Source of the DNA: Bugulina stolonifera
Lineage: Eukaryota > Bryozoa > Gymnolaemata > Cheilostomatida > Bugulidae
DNA length: 64,000 bases
NCBI GenBank assembly: GCA_935421135.1
Contig: OW285194.1
Location: forward strand, 11,059,376-11,123,375
Direction of reading: 5' to 3'
Position 1 is the stretch's first letter. Each line of letters opens with the position of its first letter. The position numbers were made by a program, and so were the translations under genes. Below the pieces are notes generated by a model. It made no database searches. It saw nothing but the letters and a program-made list of their open reading frames with translations, and was not told where the DNA came from. Shown piece after piece: positions 35,601-46,910 of the stretch.

Positions 35601-36264
35601 TCGTTGTCGAACCGACAGACTGCTATGATGATATACATGCACATGCATCTACTAAGAGCACAATTAACTAGTTCAGCTCAAGAACCAAATGGATCTCTTC
35701 TATTTATTTCTACTGGAAACGCTCGTGCATCTACATATGTGACTGTAACACTATAAAATAATATTGTAATACGACAACATTTCGAAGATTTGGAAACCTT
35801 TCATTACTTACCCAAATGCCACACATGTCACAGTACTCAGTATACCACCAATAAGGCACCACGTTCTTGCATTTAGTTTCTCAATCTAAAGCATAAGCAG
35901 TGTCATGTATTTTAAGTTGTCTATTTCTCATATAAGCCGTCTGTTAATTTACCTTTTGTACCACTGCTTTGTTTACCCCTTGTGCTTGAATCATTTTGTG
36001 CTAATCATACTCATATATTTAGTATAAGTGATATATATGGAAGTGTGCAAGACTAGCCAATACTAAACTCACCAGATGTCCGACTACCAGAGAGAAAAGG
36101 AACCGAGAGACTTCAAACGCAGAGAACACCAATCCGATATGTAGATCAGTTAACCCTTTCCTCTTGGCTTCTGGAGGAAAGAAAGGGTAGAGAAAAGAGT
36201 CTGTGCATATCGATACAAACTGAGAAACTAGTAACACTATAATTAGTAACCATTCCTTCCACAT
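29649..36264 (-). CDS. SLC18B1-like: MFS transporter, SLC18B1 (polyamine carrier)-like, with one in-frame stop
   Basis: Eleven exons, all phases agreeing: 36073-36264 (ATG), 35812-35885, 34710-34854, 33414-33482, 32741-32828, 31893-32032, 31403-31498, 30970-31073, 30623-30718, 30222-30393, 29649-29819 (stop); 448 codons. Start MWKEWLLIIVLLV is the first transmembrane segment. It is followed by YPFFPPEAKRKGL, IGLVFSAFEVSRF and, in exon 3, LVRLVAGGGSSALVVSATG, which match the SLC18B1/vesicular-carrier branch (DHA1 type) in order and spacing. Exon 10 has the second-half signature GGGAIVGPIMAGALTQSIGF. About 12 hydrophobic segments are seen, with a loop after segment 6 (EKEELNQKN) and an acidic Ser-rich tail. 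Expected role: proton-coupled export or vesicular loading of polyamines or amines (family inference). Exon 9 holds TAG at 30646-30648 (after GFLFVAA) although length and phase are intact: a nonsense allele, sequence error, or recent loss. Confidence 0.85.
29810..30120. repeat. Tandem repeat of 69-75 bp that includes the last splice acceptor of the MFS gene
   Basis: A little over four units. On the minus strand each contains TTTACA(G/A)CTGTGTAT followed upstream by a GAGTT(A/G)TC-CTCTCTC segment. The unit nearest the exon supplies the real acceptor (TTTACAG before 29819); one further unit keeps TTTACAG exactly and the others have TTTACAA. Confidence 0.75.
32064..32610. repeat. Dispersed repeat with 20-bp minisatellite, copy 2
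   Basis: Same CCAGTCATACCAGGTCATTA array (32064-32326, with shortened variant units) and the same downstream unique part as copy 1 (shared landmarks: GAGAAGAAAACAA, TTGTCTGAAAAAGT / CTGTCTGAAAAAGT, CATATGGAATTAACAAAA, TGAGTCTA). It sits in the MFS intron between exons 5 and 6. The segment matching 23185-23336 is mostly missing. Confidence 0.75.
33043..33294 (+). mobile_element. tRNA-derived SINE, copy 2 (well preserved)
   Basis: Lies in an MFS intron, antisense to the gene. It has an intact A box TGGCCGAGTGG and an intact B box GGTTCGAGTCC about 65 bp apart, as in a class II tRNA. The extra arm contains the pair TTGCAG / CTGCAA. The body includes GGAGGTTTTCGCCCCGAAG and TTGGGCAGCCAC, with an (ATT)n tail. 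Same family as 4581-4790. Confidence 0.8.
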
Positions 36265-37972
36265 CTCAATATCAATTTTGATTTTCGTTTTTCGAAAATG
36301 TCTCTGCTTTCAGCTGTCAGAGGTATAATTGAAAGATGTACAGTAAGTATAAGCATCTAGGAATACATCCATGGAAGTTTAAGTGGTGGCTACACCTGAT
36401 TAGATAGACAGCTAGCCTAAACTAGTCAAACAGCAACATCAATCAAATACGGAAGCACTGAAGTGTGAGCATGCCACGATTTAGGCTAAAATTTATGCAA
36501 AAATTCAGTGTCTCTATAATTTGCATTGTTTTTTTTCATAGGAACTAAGTTCTTACATATAAGTTTATCCAGTAAATGATACGCATAGTGATTTGCCGTG
36601 GTTCTCTGATCAACAAAATTGCCGGAAGGTTGCTCTTTGGCGAGCGCCCAACCTACGGCAAACACCTAGGCTACAAAAATATAGGTCGACGTAATGAGCC
36701 AAAACTAGATGACAGTCCGCGAAAAGAGGGCACTTTTACCATATTTGATCTGCACAGCTAGACTACAAGTGCTCGTAGGATGACTTCAACTTTTTGGGGT
36801 TTTTCCAATCTTGAGAAAACTCCATTGTTTTATTGGTGATTTTTCGCTTTCGCGCAACCGCTTTCGGCTTGGCTGTTTATTAGGTCAGGTTTTAGAGCGA
36901 TCCTATTGGCGCAGAGCACCGTGGAAAAACTTAATCATATATAAACTTTGATAGAAAGGCAACACTATCAAAGCCAATATCTGGAGTAGAATCAATCATG
37001 AATGATATTCAATGTACATGAGGAAACAACACACCAAGCTGCTCAACCATGAAATTTCCATGTTGTCTAACATTCTAATACAAGACACCCAATAGCTTAC
37101 ATCAGTTTCTTGGGATCCCAGGCCGTAATAGTGACAACTTCTAACATTTGTATAACCAACTTTGTTACGCAGCAAGAGTATATAGAGTTGGCATCAAATC
37201 CCCAAAAGAGGATAACATTTATTCTTGTATATTTATTTACAAATGAGAAATACCTTTAACACAGACTGTGTTAAAAAGTGTGCACTGAGGAGATAACTCC
37301 AGGTCAGGGAGAGTCTCCAGATGCCGGCAAAGTCTGAGTTCCAACACCCATCAGATGGGTGGGGTCGATACCAGACCCGTCTCACTCTGGGTTGTGTCAG
37401 AGGACTTAAGGGTATAGACCCACCCCACCCTGGGTCGGGCTCAAGGGCCTAAGACTAGGGCATGCCCCGCGGTGATGCAGGGCACCAAGTTCCAAGGTCC
37501 TATCACCATCTGGAGCCTAGATCCTGACCGCCAGCAATGTACACTTGTAACATATAAATCATCTCGATTTCCGACCTCAAATCTGATTGAAGGACGACCG
37601 AAGTCTTTTATTATATACAGTACTTCAATACTACATGATTGTCTTCCTAATAACATCTTCAGGGGATTTAGGACTAGTATCATATACAAGGCATCACACT
37701 CTTTACCCACATCAAAAACTTTCAAGTATAACGCCAAAGCTTCAACTGCATGCATTTTCTTTGTGACCAACTATAGTTGTTAACTACACCCTAGCAATTA
37801 GATTGTCTTATATCTATTCTTATATTATTTATATTCACATACATGTAGATCTAAATTTAGAATTATGTGCAGTCAATCAGTTTTGCAACAGGAAATTCAG
37901 ACAAACATGCCGTTCAAGCATTTGGTGATGTGGTCCAGGCCCCAGGGGCAGTACAGTAGACTGAATGAATAC
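36265..37972. other. Intergenic; promoter side of the MFS gene, no supported gene
   Basis: Several open frames (36576-36761 +, 37441-37783 on both strands) have no splice support or recognised motif. A GC-richer tract at 37300-37530 (TGGGTGGGGTCG...CCACCCCACCCTGGGTCGG) contains inverted (T)GGGT-rich segments and may be transposon-derived. Confidence 0.4.
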
Positions 37973-38306
37973 TAAAGGCTCGGCTCCACGAGAGGCCTTT
38001 AGCTTCGGCTGAGTAACTTCGTTTTTCGCTGGCATAGCTCTATACTCTGTGGACAATGCGTGGTACCAGTCCACTAGTGGCCCTTATCCAGCCAATAACA
38101 AAAGCTGGTTTTTAGTAGATGAGATAATTGGAGTCGTTGTATCTAATATTAACCAATCACCACAGCACTCCGTGATATCATGGACCGAAAAGGCCAACAT
38201 GTTAGTCTTTGCATAGCCAAACAAACTGCCCACCGATTTGCTCTAGAACGAGGCTCCGAAGGCCGAAAAAGAACAACCGGCCTCTCGTGTAGCCGAGCCT
38301 TTAAAA
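37973..38306. mobile_element. Foldback/MITE-like element, 334 bp
   Basis: Inverted arms AAAGGCTCGGCTCCACGAGA... at the left and, reversed, AAAGGCTCGGCTACACGAGA... at the right (about 25 bp, one mismatch). TA lies on both sides of the AAGGCTC core, which would suit a Tc1/mariner-type MITE. The interior has more GGC/CGG than the surroundings and no open frame of note. Confidence 0.55.
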
Positions 38307-38649
38307 GACAGCTCCACCGAAAGGTACAACTCATAGAGTTATCTTCCCCCAAGAGGCCAAGACAACTATATGACATATTTATAGAATTATCTGTATTATT
38401 ACAAAGGGATTGCCAAAAAATACTGCCATTCTGAGAAAGCAGAAGTTTTACTAAACAGCTTTGGTATTAGCTCAATACATTTTAGTGTCTATAAACAAAA
38501 GCATTGAAAAAAGTCCCTATTTTCTATATTATAGGAAACTATATTATGTTGTCTAAATAAATCCCCGTCGCATCATGGCCGCACGGAGGAAACACTGGCT
38601 TCAGGATCCCGCTTTATAGGGAAATAACTCTATGGAGCTATCCCGAGTC

Positions 38650-40860
38650 ATTCTGATCATAGAGGTAGGATAGAGCCAGTACTATATAGAAAGCCAGTGA
38701 AGCCGTAAGGACCCACTTTTTTGCTTTAGACAAAGTTCCGGTTTGCACTTTTGCACGTGAATGTAATTAGTTATGCCAAAGTTTTGTGCAGTAATAACTC
38801 ATCCAGGACTCGTGACAAGTCATTTCACACGTAAGCTATTACTTTACAGTTTAAAATTTGTTAGCTGATGCTATGGTTTGCCATCCCCTGACGTCCCAAA
38901 CGTATATTTTTTGACTTTTTTTGAAATAATAATAATTACATTACTACGAACTACTACCACCACTACTGTTGTTGCAACTAATAAATAATAATTATAATAA
39001 TTAATTTGTGGTACTATATGTAGTATGCACAGCATGTTGTTAAGCCGGTTTAAGTTTTTTTTGGTCTCGGATTAGAACAACTAACCTGGGAGACTCAAAA
39101 CTTTTCTTAATATTCTGGCCGGCCCTAAAGGTTTTCTGTTATTAATTTTAAATTTATAATTATAATACTAATTATTATTATTATATTATATATTATAATA
39201 TATAAGATTATAATCATAATAATAATATTATATATTATAATATATTATATTATTGTTATAACTATTATTTGTTATAATTATTATTAGAGTAGAGTAGATT
39301 ACATTTAGAAGAGCAAAACTTGCAGAAAGTTCATTTTCACTTATTAAATTAATAAAAAAATATTAAAAATTAGTTAAAGTCTGGTGGTTTAGGCTTAGGC
39401 ATTTCGAACTGTCCAGTGCTGAACTGTCCACTTTCGAAACGTCATTTTCAAATAGCCGCACAGTCCTCAAACTGACAGTCCAGCAGATGTCCAGTATAGT
39501 ATTGTCACTTAACCCTAGAGATTCAGTAGCAGATGTCAGCGTGAATGTAGATTATTCATATGGTAGTAATCTAGGTTGGTATTGGAATTGATGTCTCTTT
39601 TTATAGCATTTTATCTTGGAAGATAATAATTTCAATGTTACCATAATATTTGATGGAATAGGCTATGTCATCCACACGCACGTGTCCATGTAATATATAT
39701 GTACAAAGGTACAATGTATAAACATACCTATATACATGTATGTTATCATAATATATATAAATATAATATGTATATAACATTCAGTGTAAAGGTGCGTTGC
39801 GTGGGAGTTTCCTAAGTTTTGAATAATTTTTGATATTTTATTGCTACAGATCAGATGCTACTTATTTTGCTACTTTCAGAGTTTCTCAAGACTTTGTTCA
39901 GCAGGATTCATAGAATGGGAGAGCATAACAACAACCCAACTGCTACAGGCTTTAGGGCAGATCCAAGAAAGCTGTTGATGAAGTGGTCAGTGTCCACTTT
40001 AAATGTAGCCAATTCAGCTGACTGTGACTCCAGCTCTGGTTTATTTTCTTTACTGTGGTGCAAGTGAATAGCTCCAATACCTTCTGTTTAACATCGCTAC
40101 AAACTTGTAACACTCACCCACTGAATATTCTTGGATATTTCAAGAAAAATTGCAAGAACTCTACACGACAGTTTCTGGGGAAGTGTGCAGGTGGCTTTGA
40201 CGATCATTTGTATGTCGTAGGATGATGAAGGCCAAAAACAGAGGTTGCCTCACTTATGCTACTGGTTTAGTAAAGCAGATTGTGGTTTGATGTGAGCAGG
40301 TGTTTACACAGTGTATTTCAATTCTCGACTGATGAATAGACATTTGAAACATTGAACTTTTGCTTCATTTCAGTACCTGTGACATAATTTTACAATAAGT
40401 GTATCATAAATGTTTCATTTTTTTGTTATTTAATTCTTTTATTGCTATGTCTATAACATTTTTTGCTAGCTTTCAATCTTGTTTGCATATATATATATTT
40501 GTCTGATTGTGATAGTCATATGATTTACCATCCACAATTCTGCACTGCAGATGATAAAACAAAAATACAATACAGTGCAATAATAGATATAATGCATATG
40601 TAGTTGACTTCTCATTAATTTCAATTATATCAGAAGTTGTATTTTTAATGTATCATAGATAGTTCTTAACTTGCAGAGTACTGATATCCACAAAATATGT
40701 GATTTTGTTGAGCAAACATTATCGATTTTGTATTGTTACAATGGATTTAATAGCAAACCGGAACTGTGTCTAAAGCAAAGAAGTGGGTCCAGACCGGCTT
40801 CACGACCGTAATAGTAATAGCGGTCGAGTACTGGCTCTATCCTACCTCTATGATTCTGAT
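38650..40860 (+). mobile_element. Degraded P-element/THAP9-like DNA transposon between long inverted repeats
   Basis: Arms of about 107 bp, 38650-38756 and 40753-40860, are inverted copies (shared: ATCATAGAGGTAGGATAGAG, GGACCCACTT, TTGCTTTAGACA, AGTTCCGGTTTGC). Inside, ATG at 38773 opens MPKFCAV, the usual start of a THAP zinc finger, but the following Cys/His pattern is broken. A frame at 39855-40067 has LFSRIHRMGEHNNNPTA...FRADPRKLL, which resembles the N-N-N-P-T-A-x-x-F-R motif of THAP9/P transposases. The rest is AT-rich with stops. It is a dead relic; the assignment rests on the NNNPTA motif, the THAP-like start and the arms. Confidence 0.5.
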
Positions 40861-41103
40861 CGCGAGAAGACAACTTTATGGGACACTGCAAAGGGAGGCA
40901 ATGCATCATTATTTGGCTCACTGACTTCGGTGATTTAGTCACATGATTAAACTATGGCGTCGTTGGCAATTCTGTAACATCTCGGGTCGAGTGTCCAGTT
41001 GCCATCGTTATATCCTTGAATTGTTTTGCTTATTTGTGGTTACCATTGCATGTTTTTGATCACCATGTAACATTGCTTAGCATTAACGTTGTTTAGTGAA
41101 GCG

Positions 41104-44100
41104 ATGAAAACCATTGAAGCCAAAGCCGTTGTTCTAGGCGCTCAAGGTAGGTAGGTAAGGTGTATGGCATCATTTACATTTGATTTACATTTATTGGGTT
41201 TTCTAAAAGTTTACAGATAACATTTGTTAAAGGTAACTTGTTGACTACAAATAAATATATATTACATACAACTTATAAGAGAGAATAAATAAATAAACAA
41301 AGAGAAAAAAAATTGCATCCGTCAGTTAGTGAGGATCATTCAACTCATGACTAACTGGCAAGCTGATATCTGAAACTCAATCGACTAATTCTAATTGGTA
41401 ATTATCCATATGATATTTTTAAAACAAGCACTAATCTAAATTACACAGTGATTTCTTTTAAGTTGAGCAATCAAACCAAACCTAAATAATTAATGACTAA
41501 TAACTAACTATAAATAAAATTAAAATATCTCTATCTGAAATAACTAATTATTATTTTACCATAGTTAGCTTTCATTGTATAGCTTTCATAGGATATTCGA
41601 TGACTATCATATGATAATAATGATAGTGATAGTGATAGATAGTATAGTTTGCTATTTATATTGTTTTAATCTTTATATTTATTTAATTTACAAAAAATTA
41701 TAACTAAAATATTTCTATTTTATTATCATTATAATTACAAAAATTGTTACATTGAAAACTTAAGCCATTTTAAACTAGACTGTGTTCCCACATATTTACG
41801 CATAGCCTACATGTGCAGTATTAGTGTAGTGTCTCTATCAAATACGCAAAACTTGGTCAGTCAATCTAAAAAACTAAAACTAAATTTTAAAAAAGCCAGT
41901 CAAGAGTCACTCACTAATATAGTGTCAGACTATAAAGACTCATATCGTCACTGAGCAACCAAGGCCTAGGTGTCTTATCTGTGTTGTCTATGTCTGGTTA
42001 GCCTAATCACTGCATCATGATTTAGTGCTATGCAAAGTTTCTGAGATTTTTTGTAGACCAACAATTTATTTGAGATAGTTTCAGTTTCGTGATTAGCAGT
42101 TGGATTTGGGATATCACAATTATCGTAAAAAGCTTGGAGATTTTGCCATGTTTACAAATCTCGCGTAGCACCGAAACGTGGTTTTCAAAGAGGGCTCTTT
42201 GAAATTAATTATATGTGCCAAACTCTGCACTATAGCGCCAGTAATTCACTAGCAACATGTAGTTCTTGTAGCAGTTATTAATTATGCAAAAGCATTTTAT
42301 TATGTAGGCACCACATTTTTTGCTCATAAAGAACTTGAAAAAATTTCGAATGTTAGTGATTGTAACAGTAGCCTAAATGCTAGACATTCTCACAGATTGG
42401 TCAGCATGAGTGATACTAGATGGTACAACTTCAACCTGGCCATATCCGAATAACAATCTACCAGTGCCACTTACCCTGTTGTCCCGTTTGCTGATGATAC
42501 CTTGATTTATCAATTCATCGTAAACAAACGGGATACATTTCGATTCCAACATATCCAAACCTGCCGGCAAGGTGGGCTGATAATTGGGGAATTAGTTTAG
42601 ACATCACCATAAGTCATCTCATTAGATTCTGTACTCAAGCATGTTATTCGCAATGGTGCTCTCGAGATATAGATATACATCTATTTTACTTTTTGCTAAT
42701 AGGTATTGAATGAGCTGAAGCAAATTGTAGTCTGTTGTGGGAGTCCTAAATATCGTCCTCGCTATATCATGACTTTTTTGTAGCTGTGGGCAAAACAAGT
42801 GTGGTTATGAGATGTGTGCGGAACATGTTTGACAAAGGTGTCGGGTCTACAATTGGTGCTGCTTTCTTCAACTACAGAATGTAAGTTGTAGGTTTAGACT
42901 TATGGGTTGAATTTGATTGAGCATCAATTACGGTTACTATGACGACCACGTTTTGAAACAGCCGACCACTTTATTTCAGAAATATATCTCTCAACCTCCA
43001 TGTACACACCTCATAAATTAGGCCTATGTGACTGCGCTGCCAAAGGACCTAGATTTTCCCCTTTGACTTACTCATGTTATCTATGACTCTTTGGTGCCAC
43101 AGGGCAGATTATCAATCATGAGTAGAGATTCTAGCAGTGCCAAGATGTGCTCTTGCTGAGGATCTTGTTGCATTACTATTCTCTATCTATCAGCTGTCTA
43201 TCAGCTGATTATATTTTGTCTTGTTGTAGGAATGTAGATGGATATCAAATACATCTACAGATATGGGACACAGCCGGTCAGGAAAGATTTAAATCAATGG
43301 TTAGTAAGACAATATGCTCTCTCTTGTATCTTATGACCTTTTCTTTACCTTTGGTTGTCAGTGTTTGAACCAGATGTAGCTTCTATCACATTACCTTACG
43401 TGTTACAGGCACCCATGTACTACAGAAAGGCTTCTGTTGCTATCCTGGTGTATGATATTACTGACATAGACAGTTTTAAAGGTCTGAGAAAATGGGTCCT
43501 TGAGCTTATACAGAATGTTGACCGTCCAATATGTAAGTAGGCCAATATTTGTTGTTGACTATTGCGCGAGTTTGCTAGCAGTCGATATGAACTGATGTGT
43601 AAGTAGGTCAGTATCTGTTATAGGCCAGTATGTCATCGACCAATATGTAAGTAGGCCAGTGTCTGTTGTGGGCCAATATAACATGTAATAATACTGCAAC
43701 AATGTGTGATATAGTGCTAATACATGTATATTGGAATTATTTGCTTTTAAACTACTATCAAAAGGCTAGAAACCTAGGTCAGGTATTCAGTTACTGGTAG
43801 TCTATCCGCTGATTGAGATGATTCGTTCCTCAATTGGTTTTATCTACTAATGTACATACTCGTATTCTGTGACTAGTTATAGAAAGGTGACTTTTTGGTA
43901 ATATATGTCGCTGCCATTTCATCTGCTAGCAATGCTGCTGTTTGGTAACACAAGTTTCTGCTGTTCTTTTTATTAGCAGTGCTAGTGTTTGGTAGCAGGA
44001 CTGTCTACTGCTTTATCTTCTAGCGATGATACTGTTTGGTAACATGAATGACTACTGCTTTATCTTCTAACAGTGCTAGTGTTTGGTAACATGAGTGACT

Positions 44101-44939
44101 ACTGCTTTATCTTATAGCGATGATACTGTTTGGTAACAAAAGTGACCTGTCTCATCGGAGAGAGGTGTCTGCAGAGTTGGCAAGAGACTATGCTGAATCT
44201 GTCGGGGCAGAACATGTTGAAATGTCCGCACTTTCTAGTGAAGGTACGTGCCTCTGTTAATATGTTCTAGTAATATAAAACATTGAATGTGCCATTAATC
44301 TCTGGCTTGGCAATTATTGGTGCGTTCGCAGAAAAAACTCCATCTTGTGAATGTGTTGATTTTCCATTTCAAGACACAACTTCCTTCTTATCACATCTGC
44401 TTATGGGTTTCCTGTGCGAGTATGGACTCGGAGCGAATAGAACAACCAATCAGAATATTTTCCCAACATAAATGCAGACTCCCGGTTGATTATATTTCCA
44501 TTGTGCACTTGACGATTGGCTCGTTCTATAGCAAGAAAATTCTATGCTATATAGCGACCTTAGCTAGAACTCTTAGTCACAAGCTGGCTATAAGCCAACT
44601 GTTTGTTCTACTCCATGGTCAGTTACAGCCGATATTTTTGTAAGCTATGCTCTATCTCGACCAATGAAAAGGCAGTGATTCCCTGCCATCAACATTAAAT
44701 ATGAGATTGCCCAGTTGTCGTCCCCAGTAACGTAGTAGTGACTCTAATGATGTTATTTTTCAGGTGTCAATGAAGGGTTTGCCAAAGTAGCCCAGATGTT
44801 GATCTCAAACCTTGACAATACACACGCCCATGTGTATGACAGCCATGGGGTTCGCGAGGAAGGTAACAAGAAGGCAACTAATGATGTGACAGTAGTAGGT
44901 ACATCAGCGGAGGAAACCCGCAGAGCTTGCAGTTGCTAA
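41104..44939 (+). CDS. Rab-family small GTPase, Rab5-group-like, complete, 6 exons, 211 aa
   Basis: Exons 41104-41146, 42784-42880, 43230-43299, 43409-43532, 44118-44243, 44764-44939 join with matching phases. P-loop GAQAVGKT (12-19), switch-I Thr37 in STIGAAF, WDTAGQE with catalytic Gln64 (59-65), YYR after APM (71-76), NKSD (118-121) and a C-terminal Cys-Ser-Cys for double geranylgeranylation. STIGAAF and APMYYR point to the Rab5/21/22 endosomal branch. The G5 loop reads EMSALSS where most Rabs have ETSAK: the Thr and Lys are replaced, which may change nucleotide affinity. Expected role: membrane trafficking on early endosome-type membranes when GTP-bound (family inference). ATG 41104 is the only start giving the usual short leader before the first strand. 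The intron before exon 5 carries duplicated acceptors. Confidence 0.9.
41171..41318. repeat. Fragment of the minisatellite-bearing repeat
   Basis: Lies in Rab intron 1. It aligns with 23185-23336 (shared GGGTTTTCTAAAAGTTTACA, AACTTGTT, GAGAGAATAAATAAATAA, AGAGAAAAAAAATT) and has no CCAGGTCATTA array. Confidence 0.7.
42475..42560 (-). other. Possible antisense exon in Rab intron 1
   Basis: 86 bp on the minus strand, flanked by a good acceptor (TTGCCGGCAG) and a near-perfect donor (AACAGG/GTAAGTGG). It is open in one frame as [16 protein letters not shown] followed by [12 protein letters not shown]. It reads like real protein, but no neighbouring exon was found on that strand. Could be an exon of a nested gene, or chance. 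Confidence 0.25.
43905..44140 (+). repeat. 47-bp tandem repeat duplicating the acceptor and first bases of Rab exon 5
   Basis: The unit CTACTGCTTTATCTTCTAGC + GATGATACTGTTTGGTAACA + TGAATGA is present about five times with variation. The last unit is the true 3' splice site plus the first ~25 coding bases of exon 5. Upstream units keep TTCTAG or AACAG acceptor-like ends and the ATACTGTTTGGTAAC or CTAGTGTTTGGTAAC segment. Confidence 0.8.
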
Positions 44940-46187
44940 CACCATATCGATAGCCTCCTTCTCATTGGACAACCTCTTGGTATCTGTTACCCTATTGGTG
45001 GTTCAACTGTTTGTACTTAGCCATTGAAATACTTCCATTTGGTAATCTTCTTTTTGACACTATTTACAGCTCTTGTACCATTGGTTACTTTAGGTAATAT
45101 TATTTTCATTTATGAATGCAACAGAGGTGGTTATTGGCTACACCAGTTATATTCTACCAATAGTGCATTAGTTGACCAGCACAATTATAAATTCCCACAA
45201 TGCATTCCATCACAAGTAATCTTATCTATCTAACCAATGTGTCACACATTATACATGAACGTATTCTTTCTAATCGCTGGACAACATAGCCTGTTATGTT
45301 TTTATCAGAATCACAATCATATCATAGATGTATCATCATTCTATTATATTAACTCTGAAAAGGGTGCTAACACAGTATTATATATTAACTTGTAAGTCAT
45401 AATCTAAATCAAAGTTATTTTGCACACTTCAGTCAGTCATTTAAATCATATAAAGTGTGTGGCAGTTAGTCAATCTTAATTAGAATGATCTACGATCATG
45501 TTTTTTGTGCAAATGTTACACGACTTTGTGTTTCATATTCGTGTTAGCTCAATGGTCTAATCAGATTGCTCAAGAAAGATAATAATATTATTATGTCATG
45601 AACATGAATGTACTCGTATACCAGTCTTCTCACAATGTACCACAGTTGTGCTTATGGTTGTACTTGTGTTATAAAAATATATGCAAGTACACAACAGTGC
45701 ATGAACATATTACTTGCCATTTTGATTTCATCTATGCATCATTAGTTACAGTAACAATATTTATGTGCGTAAATATAATAAAATGACCTGTTTTTGCACA
45801 TTCCAGTAACCCATTGTCATGTTGTGCTTGTGTTTACAATCATAAAATACTTATGTTGTAATGACATGGATATAAACTTAAAATTTGGAACAACTGAGTG
45901 TGCCCAGTGCTATACTGCATGTATATAGTATATAGATTTGTATACTAGAAACTTGTCATAGTCCAATATTTATATTGTATACCATGAAACCAATATACAT
46001 GTAAGTGTCTTATTACAGATCTTCAATAAGTACAATCTATAAACTTATAGTAGTACCACAAATAAATCCATGTGCTAGTAAAACTCAAGCGGCTGTTATT
46101 GTGCTGGCTTGATTCTTTTCTGTTGCATTCACTAGGCTTTCAAATATACAGATATCAGATACCTGTACTTTTCATTACACTAGCCGC
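44940..46187 (+). other. Rab 3' flank and intergenic sequence
   Basis: No further gene. Candidate polyadenylation hexamers include AATAAA at about 45777. A long 3' UTR is possible. Confidence 0.45.
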
Positions 46188-46331
46188 CAGGCTTGCCAAG
46201 TTCGACTGATGGAAATCAGGGAGATTCAGCATTTGGGTGGGGGGGTGTCCATTTTGGGTGGGGTGGGGTACCAAAATTTGAGTTGAAAATCAGGGAGTCT
46301 CCTGCGGAATCAGGGAGACTTGGTAAGCCTG
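46188..46331. mobile_element. hAT-like MITE, 144 bp, with 8-bp target duplication
   Basis: Terminal inverted repeats CAGGCTTGCCAAGT and ACTTGGTAAGCCTG (one mismatch) are flanked by CTAGCCGC (46180-46187) and CTAACCGC (46332-46339), an 8-bp duplication with one change. The interior holds three ATCAGGGAG motifs and a G-rich run. Too short to code. Confidence 0.85.
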
Positions 46332-46910
46332 CTAACCGCAATGGCTATGGCTAGTAAGATAACAATCATTATTATTTTTGCTATTCCTATGCACCAATGA
46401 CCAACCTTGTATGACGGGAGTTGTCTCCTCGACGTTCTCAATGACAGGACAACTCTAGAGAACTTGTAAACTAAGAAATTTGTTTTCCTACATGCTTTCT
46501 CCTGTACAGGTTGAGTCAAAGGTTAATTTGTGGCAAGAAGGTAAGAAGTAGAAAAATGTTTGACTAATTATTGAATGTGACTGCATACAAATGTGCTCCC
46601 ATACTAAAATGCAATGTTGTGTTAGTTGTAGGGAAATGGTATCTCACCATCATAGTATATAAATAGTAAGTAGAAAAAATAACATGGTCCAAGATAGCAG
46701 TGATTTTCTTTATCTAGAAGCAGTGAAGAAATCAATGATAAGTTTAAATGCTTTCTGTAGGTATGCATACTGCTGTATTAATTATATGTAAAGCAATATC
46801 TTTCTGTTGAGAAGTATGCACCATAATTGACCAAATTGGTTCACAATATAATATTACCACCACACTGGTGTCAACATCTTTCTTTTAATCTAAATTAGTT
46901 GCATCACTTG
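46332..46910. other. Intergenic spacer between two MITEs
   Basis: AT-rich, no exon seen. One GGGAGTTGTCTCCT ... AGGACAACTC hairpin of the recurrent type lies at about 46419-46456. Confidence 0.45.

Noticed and set aside
37441..37783. Overlapping open frames of about 100 codons on both strands
   Set aside because: Neither has splice support, a motif or a partner exon. Two opposing frames in one GC-richer tract suggest composition rather than coding.
39160..39260. AT-rich palindromic tract as an origin or cruciform site
   Set aside because: Simple ATT/TAA sequence inside a dead transposon; its self-complementarity is expected from composition.
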